64,000 nucleotides of DNA from Acidobacteriota bacterium (GTDB lineage: Bacteria > Actinomycetota > Acidimicrobiia > Spongiisociales > UBA5794), in the NCBI GenBank assembly GCA_022562055.1, contig JADFQA010000014.1, positions 1-64,000 on the forward strand, given 5' to 3'. How positions within the stretch are numbered: position 1 is the stretch's first letter; every line of letters begins with the position of its first letter. Positions 32,530-39,851 of the stretch are shown piece after piece. Below the pieces are notes generated by a model. That model made no database searches. It was not told the origin of the DNA and saw nothing but the letters and a program-made list of their open reading frames with translations. Position numbers and translations under genes: made by a program.

Positions 32530-35048
32530 GCTGCTTGCACGACATCAATGTATGGCTGCCAGGAACTCCAGTCCGCCTGAGGCCGATTCTCCTCGTATCG
32601 ACGTACGTAGTAATGCTTGACGATGTTGGCCTGCTGTTCTGGGTTGAAGACCCCAAAGTCACCTTGTGCGGCGTCCAACGCAGCATCTGCGCCGTTCCCA
32701 TTGGAACTATTCGTGTAGCCGTAGTTGTAGGCATCTGGACCTCCAAGCGCCTCTTCAAGCTGCGCATGAATAGCCTCGACGAGATACAGGGGACCGTTGT
32801 TTGTTGCCTGCCACACATGCGTGAGCTCATGAATCAGGGTCGCATCCGTAATGCCGTCGTCAACGTCAAAGTTGATGAGGTTGAACGTGACGAACGCTCT
32901 GCTGTTGGGATCCTCTGAAAACCCGTCCTGAACCCAGAAGATGAGATCGTTCACCAGATCGTCCTGGGAGATGTAGACATCAGTGAGATCGATGGAGTCA
33001 GCAAACATCAAAACGGCGTTTGCGCGTTCAGATGCCGTCAGCGGCCGGTACGAAGCGATTGTACTGAGGATCGCCGCGAGGGCTACTCCGATCAGACCAC
33101 CACCAACCTCCCAGATCGCCCCAACGAGAACTTCCATTGCGGTCCCAACCGCGACCAACGCAACGATGATATCGTCGGCGAGCTCAGCAATCGCAGAATT
33201 GACCGCACGCATGACGTCAGCAACTGATTGTTCCATTTCGTCGAGCGCCCTCATGACGTGCTCCACAATGTTCGCTGGATCGGCAACTACCTCGAGAAGC
33301 AGCTCTGCCAACGTGACGCCGATCGCGAGGGCGCCTTTGAACGCGGCTCCGACGACCTGAATACCGTGTGTCACAACTCGACTCACCAAGTCGGTAATCG
33401 CATACCCAGCATCGAGGAGTCCTCCGACGAACGCCTCCACACCTGCAAGGAAATCGTTTTCAAGGTATCCGAGAACATACGTGACTGAATTGCGCAACGC
33501 GAACGTTGCTCTACCGATAACCTCGAACACGAGGTCTCCGGTAGCGACAGCCACGTCTTTCGCCCAGCGGTAGACATCGATCAACGCTTCGCCGATGTCC
33601 TCCCACGCCTGTAAGACCTGCTGGAGTACTGCAATTGCCTGCCCGCGAGTCCAATCAAGCACTTCCACGAGCTGGGCTCCCGCAAACCGCAGAGCGTTCA
33701 GAGTTGCGCGCCATCCGTCACCAACAAAATCTTCGACGACACCCAAAACTGCGTCCAGAATGGCGCCAACCGGTCCGGTTGCCGCAATGATGCCGTTGAC
33801 GATCCTTCGAAACGCCCAGTAGGTGCTGCCGACTACCTCACCAACAAGCTCCAATACGGCGACTCCCGCACGCATCGCCGCCGCGACGAATTTGACCACG
33901 GAATCATATGCCATGGTGCTCAACGTCACGACGAGGTCTCCAACCAGGAGGCCGATTGCAAGAGCAGTTTCCATGAACACCTCAATTGTGTCGAGCGCAG
34001 GCTCGGCGAGGACGATTATCAAGCCGGCGAATGTCTCTCCGATTTCCAGAAGTGCGGTGATAACTTTCTGCATGAGATCGAGACCGAGTTGGGCGACGTC
34101 CACGATCAGGGAAACGACGCCACCCACAGCGTCGAGTAGCCCGCGCACGGCGGCCTTCACTACAGCAATGGCTGTCGTTGCCATCCACACGACGAAGTCG
34201 GCAATCGCTCGCCCAGCGGCAACCGCGATCGCCACGACCTCCCGAACCGCGCCAACTGCGATGTCAGCGACCTCGCCAAGGACATCGGCAACGAGCTGCG
34301 CAGCCCCCAGCAACGCAACACCCATCCGAACCAAGAAGTCGGTGCCGCTCACAGCGGCCGCGGCGAGTATCTCACCTATCGACCGTCCGGCTGCCAAGAG
34401 TGCCACAGCGAGGTCGGAGAGCGCATCAGCCGCCCAGTTGACAGCATCGACAATGGCGTCAGCGAGCGACCCAACGGCATCGACAATCGACTCAACAGCC
34501 TCGCTCAGCGCGTCAACGATGTCCTCAAGTCCATCGGAGATCCAATCAATGAGCCCACCGAGGTTTTCGGTAGCATTTTCAGTTTGGCGCAGCACGGCAC
34601 CGGCGGTCGCAAGCCAAGTCGTCACATCGCCGAGACTGCCACCGGAGTTCAGAAATTCACCGATCATGAGTTTCGCGTCGGCCGCCGGCAGTGTGCTTAC
34701 GCGATCAACAAGGAGGACGCCTCCGCCAGCGAGACGTGCAGCTCGAGCGATGGTGTTCATCGCGACCGGTCCCTCAGAAACGGCCCAGGAAACCATCTGC
34801 AATAACTCGTCGGCGGTTTGATCGAGGTCGTCGGAAGTGGTCAGTATCCCTCGCGCTAAACGCAGGCCCTTTGTTTGCGAGCCGGACAACGCAAAACCGA
34901 TAGCCGGGCCGACGTCACCGCTTCCGACGCCAAGGCCGCGGAATGAATCGCCGGCATCATCGTTGGATGCAAAGTTAAGACTCAGAATCTGCGTCGCGGT
35001 AACAGCCACGTCAGACACCCCCCAAACTGTTTCCCGGATGTTCACCAC
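32526..35048 (-). CDS. 840-residue helical-repeat protein with C-terminal HELTH zinc-metallopeptidase-like domain
   Basis: Residues about 130-680 are a long series of Ala/Val/Ile-rich helical units of the type DALSEAVESIVDAVGSLADA, like tape-measure or pore/apolipoprotein helices. The N-terminal 120 residues contain ILTTSDDLDQTADELLQMV. The last 150 residues carry the zincin motif HELTHVW (740-746) with a possible third ligand Glu758 in YLVEAIHAQ, then FNPEQQANIVKHYYVRRY, a signature I associate with DUF4157/Rhs-linked peptidases. There is no signal peptide. It is coupled to the downstream caspase-fold gene. A small frame with a better ribosome-binding site overlaps the start. Function unknown; effector-like is one reading. 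Confidence 0.7.
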   Translation of the reverse strand: MVNIRETVWGVSDVAVTATQILSLNFASNDDAGDSFRGLGVGSGDVGPAIGFALSGSQTKGLRLARGILTTSDDLDQTADELLQMVSWAVSEGPVAMNTIARAARLAGGGVLLVDRVSTLPAADAKLMIGEFLNSGGSLGDVTTWLATAGAVLRQTENATENLGGLIDWISDGLEDIVDALSEAVESIVDAVGSLADAIVDAVNWAADALSDLAVALLAAGRSIGEILAAAAVSGTDFLVRMGVALLGAAQLVADVLGEVADIAVGAVREVVAIAVAAGRAIADFVVWMATTAIAVVKAAVRGLLDAVGGVVSLIVDVAQLGLDLMQKVITALLEIGETFAGLIIVLAEPALDTIEVFMETALAIGLLVGDLVVTLSTMAYDSVVKFVAAAMRAGVAVLELVGEVVGSTYWAFRRIVNGIIAATGPVGAILDAVLGVVEDFVGDGWRATLNALRFAGAQLVEVLDWTRGQAIAVLQQVLQAWEDIGEALIDVYRWAKDVAVATGDLVFEVIGRATFALRNSVTYVLGYLENDFLAGVEAFVGGLLDAGYAITDLVSRVVTHGIQVVGAAFKGALAIGVTLAELLLEVVADPANIVEHVMRALDEMEQSVADVMRAVNSAIAELADDIIVALVAVGTAMEVLVGAIWEVGGGLIGVALAAILSTIASYRPLTASERANAVLMFADSIDLTDVYISQDDLVNDLIFWVQDGFSEDPNSRAFVTFNLINFDVDDGITDATLIHELTHVWQATNNGPLYLVEAIHAQLEEALGGPDAYNYGYTNSSNGNGADAALDAAQGDFGVFNPEQQANIVKHYYVRRYEENRPQADWSSWQPYIDVVQAA

Positions 35049-35115
35049 GGGGCGACTTCGACATCGCCTGCGATTGAGAACGGCTAGACAACCGCTCGAT
35101 GATCTCTTGCCTCAT
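35011..35115 (-). CDS. Possible small ORF overlapping the start of the 840-residue gene
   Basis: An ATG at 35115 preceded by GGTGAGG at four bases opens a 34-residue frame beginning MRQEIIERLSSRSQSQ and ending 38 bases inside the large gene. It could be a leader peptide for translational coupling, or the true N-terminus joined by a frameshift. The region 35116-35333 contains no further gene and should hold the divergent promoters. Confidence 0.3.
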   Translation of the reverse strand: MRQEIIERLSSRSQSQAMSKSPRGEHPGNSLGGV

Positions 35116-35333
35116 GTGACCTCACCATTCCCCTTCATTCGGAATTGTCCCTCCGACGCAGATAACACACGGCGTCTCACAAGAAGACCGCAAGAACGGA
35201 TCCCAAATACATGATCAGTAAACAAATGGTCACCCGATATTTCGACACCGGAATCCGGGCTGCGACGCGACCGTGTGGAGCCTGCGGGCGCCGACGCGCT
35301 ACAACAGCCCGAGGGATGGTTAATCTTGTCTCC

Positions 35334-35474
35334 ATGAAGATTCGGCCATCGCTTACGATGTGGGCGGCAATCGCAGTCGCAATAGCCGCCGCGGCATACG
35401 CGAAACGACCGGTGCGCCACCCCGATATATCCGGCACTTGGCAACCGGTGGCATCTGCGGCGCAGCGACACTGA
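35334..35474 (+). CDS. Small membrane or secreted peptide
   Basis: 46 residues from ATG 35334. The sequence is a short basic N-terminus, one hydrophobic helix (about residues 9-23, WAAIAVAIAAAAYA) and a polar C-terminus HPDISGTWQPV. It could be a cleaved secreted peptide or a single-pass membrane peptide. It ends one base before the next start, suggesting a two-gene unit. No family is recognised. Confidence 0.5.
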   Translation: MKIRPSLTMWAAIAVAIAAAAYAKRPVRHPDISGTWQPVASAAQRH

Positions 35475-35475
35475 T

Positions 35476-36237
35476 ATGCGAATCGCAATCGAAGCGACCC
35501 AAGAAGTGGGCCGGCGAGCGGCGAGGATCCTCCTCAATGAGTCCTGCCTTGCGATGCTCGGTCTCATCAATCCGGAACATGAACTTGTGGGGCCGCGCAT
35601 CGAGCGAGTCACAGACCTGTCTTCATACGACGTTCTGGTTACGGACTCAGAGAAACCAATCGGTGCGTTCGAGCGTGCTATCGATTCCGGCATCGATAGT
35701 GTGACTTGGCGTGGGGCAGAAGCTTTCAGCTCCGCTATGTCAGACGAGCTTGAGGTGGCTGGCCGCAGTCTTGTCATCAATGCAAACCTTGGAAGGGGCA
35801 TCGGTCCCGCGCTCGCAGGCCATGAAATTGCTCGCGGTGGGGAGGTCCTCGACGTCGACGTCGCTTGGACGGAGCCGGGAAGGCCACTTCGCCGAGGCAC
35901 ACCCGTGCCGTTTCCCGAGCCTGTCGGGTCAAGGTGGGGCAGAACAGAAGTCGATCAATGGGGCCAGTCAGTCACCGTCGTTCCCGTTCGCGGCGAATGG
36001 GCCGCCGCGATGGCTCGAGTGACGACGGCAGGAGGGGACGGCGTCTCCACGAGCGTCGTCGGAGTCTCGGACCATGCCGCCCATCTTGAGGCAATCTCCC
36101 TCGCAGCCGCAGCCGCAGCGGCGGCCTCAGGGGCGTATCCCATGGGTCGCCAGGGTGCCGCCGATATTGGCGACGCCTACCTTCATCGAGCGATTGACAT
36201 GGGACTCGATATCGCGTTCTTCTCCTACAGCCCATAG
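35476..36237 (+). CDS. Rossmann-like protein of unknown function
   Basis: 253 residues. The N-terminus MRIAIEATQEVGRRAARILL followed by SYDVLVTDSE, and later SLVINANLGRGIGPALAGHE, suggests an NAD(P)-binding dehydrogenase/reductase-like domain, though the classic GxGxxG is absent. A polyalanine run (about 215-225) precedes SGAYPMGRQGAADIGD. I cannot name an enzyme. It sits between the peptidase pair and a flippase pseudogene, with the small peptide gene one base upstream. Confidence 0.6.
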   Translation: MRIAIEATQEVGRRAARILLNESCLAMLGLINPEHELVGPRIERVTDLSSYDVLVTDSEKPIGAFERAIDSGIDSVTWRGAEAFSSAMSDELEVAGRSLVINANLGRGIGPALAGHEIARGGEVLDVDVAWTEPGRPLRRGTPVPFPEPVGSRWGRTEVDQWGQSVTVVPVRGEWAAAMARVTTAGGDGVSTSVVGVSDHAAHLEAISLAAAAAAAASGAYPMGRQGAADIGDAYLHRAIDMGLDIAFFSYSP

Positions 36238-36473
36238 TTGCCGAGTCCGCTGCGGCGCAACGGACCACCCGATTACCCAACCTGCCTCCCCTTCCGCCAC
36301 CCGGCATGTTTCCACAGTCAACACCGAACGCGGGTCCTTCAAGCACCAGGCTCCAAGGCCGATAGACAGAGAGAGATCGACCGGCTGGGCGCTACGACGG
36401 CGTCGCTAGCCGGCGTCGTCGTTGACAGCGGTGTCACCCGATCACAAAGAACGAACCGGAGATTGATCACGCC

Positions 36474-37804
36474 GTGAAAAGATCCATTGCTGGAGGGGTC
36501 TTGGACTCTGGATTGACGTTGCTGGCGTCCCTCCTAATCTTTTTCTACGCGCAGAGCGTCTTCTCCGACCCGAAAGAACTCGGGTACTTTCCCTTTTTAT
36601 GGCCGCGGTGTTGCTTGCCGCCACGCTAGTACGCGAACTCATCTACATTCCCGCGCAGAAGAGGGTTCTCCATCTCGAGTCCCCGCACCGGCTGCTGCTG
36701 GTCCCGAAGATGATTGGTCTCGAATTCAAGGTTGCGACTGTTACCGCGCTAACAGTGCTTCTTGCCACAGTCTTTCTCTCGTTCGAAGCGGCCGCAGACA
36801 ACGTGCTTCTCCCGTTCACGATCACGGCCTACCTGGCGGCCGTGTCGCTTCCGGCACAAGAACACTCTCGCCGGATGCTCCACTTAGCCGACTTCCACGC
36901 GTCGGCAGTAATAGTCGCAGCATCTCAATTGGTCCTAGCAGTCATCGTGTTGACCTTGGCCTTGCTATTCGACGCACTAACGGCTTGGGTCCCCTTCCTC
37001 GCAATAGCGATAATTCGCCTGTCGTCGCTGATAGTGGCGTTTGTCATCGTGGGCACCAAAGTCCGACGACTCGAGCATGTTCCCACCGGTGCCGTCAGCT
37101 CTACAAGTGCGGCACTCACCACAAGAGCTTTGATGGTGGATGGTCGCTGGCTGCTTGGTGGCACAGGTCTCATTACCGCGACAAACCTTGTCACTATCGG
37201 TGTTGTCGGCGGAATCGCGGGATTCGAAGCAGCCGGCTACGCGGAGGCGGCACGGATTCTGGCTTCGCCGATTCAGGTCCTTGGCATGGGGCTCAATAGT
37301 GCACTGTCGCGCCAAGTGCTGGCGGCTGGCCGTGCACGAGATGCCCTGACAGCAAAACGGATCGTTCGAGTCACTTGGGGCGTTCTCAGCGGTGCCGCCG
37401 TTGCGTACGGAGCCTTCTCTTTCGGGTTGGGATCGATCACTGCGGTAGTCGATCGATTCCCATCCGCTTTTGAGATCCCGGGTCTGGTGGCAATCTGGGT
37501 CGCTTCCTACGCACTTGTGTCCGCAGCTCTCCCTCGCCGCAGTGAACTCATCGGAGCTGACCACGAACAGTCGTTGCTTCGGTCCAACCTGATTGCGGCG
37601 AGCGCGCAGCTGGTCGTGGCTGTCGTCTTGGCATCCCTCGGCACCGTGTGGCTTGCGGTCGGTGCCGCTGCCGGACCCCTAGCGCTTGCCTCCCAAGGAT
37701 TCTCCAATACGCTCGGGTATGGCAGAACGTCCAAGAAGATGCACAACTCCCACGACTCTTTGCCGACAGACATGCCGGCTGTCTCTTGGGCCGAATCCCA
37801 TTAG
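36474..37804 (+). pseudogene. Polysaccharide flippase (MOP/Wzx-like) with a frameshift
   Basis: GTG 36474 encodes KRSIAGGVLDSGLTLLASLL and continues to LGYFPF, a typical Wzx/MATE first helix, then leaves frame at a run of five T (36594-36598). The rest of the protein follows in another frame from ATG 36599 (MAAVLLAATLVRELIYIPAQ) for 401 residues with about ten helices. One extra T would restore a continuous protein of about 443 residues. Family role: flipping lipid-linked oligosaccharide across the membrane. The 36599 frame alone would lack the first helix. Region 36238-36473 shows no gene. Confidence 0.7.
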
Positions 37805-37821
37805 GCCGTGGGCGCTGCATC

Positions 37822-39177
37822 TCATGGCTGGAAGAGTGTCGCGCTCAGCTCCCGGTGACGCCGGAGTACCGACTCGATGTCGATAGTTTGTAGCTGGCCG
37901 TGCTCGACAACGCTGCGCCCGTTGATCACTGAGAACGAAACGTTGTTGGGTGCGCACAGGACGAGTGCCGCGATCGGGTCGTGAAGGGCACCGGCATAGG
38001 TCGGGGCATTGAGATCGAAGCCGACTATGTCAGCCGCCTTGCCGACCTCGATGGTACCGATATCGTCTCGACCAAGTACTTCGGCACCTCCAATTGTCGC
38101 GATCTCGAGACTCCGCATATACGAAAACAACGACCCACCATGCTGTACACGCTGGAGGAGCATCGCTTGGCGGGCTTCGCCCAGCATGTGGGAACCGTCG
38201 TTGCTTGCAGAACCGTCAACACCGAGACCTACTCTCGCTCCAGCACTCATCAGTGCAGATATTGGGGCGATACCGCTCCCGAGGCGCATATTGCTCGTTG
38301 GGCAATGAGCGACACCAGTGCGGGTCGAACCGATGAGGTCGACCTCGCTGTCGGTGAGCACAACACCGTGCGCCCACCAGACGTCGTCACCCACCCAACC
38401 AAGATCCTCTGCGTGAGCCACCGGCTTACGGCCGAAAGTCTCGAGACAGAAGTCCTCCTCGTCCCGAGTCTCGGCAAGATGAGTGTGCATGGTTACCCCG
38501 TAGTAACGGGCGAGTGAAGCAGATTCACGCATAAGATCCGGAGTCACCGAAAACGGCGAACAGGGCGCAACCACCACCCGGGTCATCGAAAACGGTTCGG
38601 GGTCGTGATGTTCTTCAATCGCCCGTGCGGTGTCCGCAAGGATCACATCAGCGGCCTGTACCACCGAGTCTGGGGGCAGACCACCCTGGCTCTCACCGAG
38701 AGACATAGAACCGCGAGCAGCGTGCAGCCGTATCCCTATTTCTTTCCCCGCCCGGATCTCGTCATCAATCGTCGAGTCGTTCGGAAACAGGTACAGGTGG
38801 TCGCTGGTGGTCGTGCATCCAGAGAGAATCAGTTCTGCCATCCCGACCAACGCAGCTACGTAGATGGATTCAGCCGTGAGTCGGGCCCACATCGGATACA
38901 GAGTGGTTAGCCAGGGGAATAGCTCTGCTTCAGTCGCTACGGCGCGGGTCAACGTCTGATACAGATGGTGATGGGTGTTCACCATCCCGGCGATGACGAC
39001 GTGGTCTGACGCGTCAATCGTGGTATCGCTAGCCAGATAGTGGCTCGGGGTGTCGGCGGTGTGTCCTACCCACACAATCTCTCGATCACGAACCGCAATC
39101 GAGCACTCGGCGATGCGCTCGCCGGTTCTGGCGTTCACCAAGACTTCCGTGGCATTGCTGATGAGGAGGGTCGACAT
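37822..39177 (-). CDS. Metal-dependent amidohydrolase (8-oxoguanine deaminase / SsnA-like)
   Basis: 451 residues. A TIM-barrel hydrolase with metal ligands in MVNTHHHLYQTLTR, His in MHTHLAETRDE, WWAHGV and the final Asp in GLGVDGSASND. The motif HCPTSNMRLGSGI and the NTHHHLYQT start closely resemble 8-oxoguanine deaminase and related aminohydrolases that act on N-heterocycles. It would convert 8-oxoguanine to urate or deaminate a related purine. Converges with the flippase pseudogene. Confidence 0.85.
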   Translation of the reverse strand: MSTLLISNATEVLVNARTGERIAECSIAVRDREIVWVGHTADTPSHYLASDTTIDASDHVVIAGMVNTHHHLYQTLTRAVATEAELFPWLTTLYPMWARLTAESIYVAALVGMAELILSGCTTTSDHLYLFPNDSTIDDEIRAGKEIGIRLHAARGSMSLGESQGGLPPDSVVQAADVILADTARAIEEHHDPEPFSMTRVVVAPCSPFSVTPDLMRESASLARYYGVTMHTHLAETRDEEDFCLETFGRKPVAHAEDLGWVGDDVWWAHGVVLTDSEVDLIGSTRTGVAHCPTSNMRLGSGIAPISALMSAGARVGLGVDGSASNDGSHMLGEARQAMLLQRVQHGGSLFSYMRSLEIATIGGAEVLGRDDIGTIEVGKAADIVGFDLNAPTYAGALHDPIAALVLCAPNNVSFSVINGRSVVEHGQLQTIDIESVLRRHRELSATLFQP

Positions 39178-39341
39178 GACCTCAGCCTAGATGTCTCGAT
39201 TGTCAGCGCTGGTGCGCTGCTCTCAGACGTCGCCGATGTCCAGTCGGTACCGCCCATGCGTATGTGGTCAAGTCCTGGTCACACATGTCCTTGCCGGCAT
39301 CTCATGGACACAGTGGCGCTGCAGTTGCAATAGGCTCGCTA

Positions 39342-39764
39342 CTAAGCCTGTTTGGCCTGGGTTTTGAACATCGCATCGCGGATTCTGGAGACCTGCGAAG
39401 ACCGTGGATTCGGGTCGTAGGTCTCCTCGAGGACCGTGAGTTCGATACCCCCAACGATGTCGGAGATGAGGTTGTAGACGATCGCACCCAGGGTCATCGA
39501 CGCTGTTGCTAACACCGTCCACATGATTGCTAGATATCGGACAATCGTCATATACAGGTCACCGTCTGGCGTGTACACAAGATCCACTGCAGAAAACACT
39601 TCGCTGATGGACTGCGGGATACCCCGTTGGTCGAGGATCTCCCACATGACCCACACGCCCATCCCAAAAATAAGGGCAGCAATAGCGTTGAATATCAACG
39701 TTACTTTGAAAACCGTCCAAGGGTCGATCTTACGAACGACCCTGCGCACGCGACGCACAGGCAT
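39342..39764 (-). CDS. DUF3566 membrane protein downstream of gyrA
   Basis: 140 residues. Basic N-terminus RRVRRVVRKIDPWTVFKVTL, two hydrophobic helices (about 18-42 and 70-100) and the DUF3566 feature DIVGGIELTVLEE. This family directly follows gyrA in mycobacteria and many other actinobacteria, as here (87-base gap). Role unknown. The spacer 39178-39341 holds no gene I can see. Confidence 0.85.
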   Translation of the reverse strand: MPVRRVRRVVRKIDPWTVFKVTLIFNAIAALIFGMGVWVMWEILDQRGIPQSISEVFSAVDLVYTPDGDLYMTIVRYLAIMWTVLATASMTLGAIVYNLISDIVGGIELTVLEETYDPNPRSSQVSRIRDAMFKTQAKQA

Positions 39765-39851
39765 GCGTCCTCCTTACCGAATGAAACGTCAGTGTACCCG
39801 CCGCATGCAGTAACCCGGGTTGCCGAGGCGATGGCATTGCGGGCCGACTCG

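Noticed and set aside
33823-34821. 332-codon plus-strand frame
   Set aside because: Ala/Ser/Thr-rich mirror image of the repetitive helical gene on the minus strand; it has no start context or motifs.
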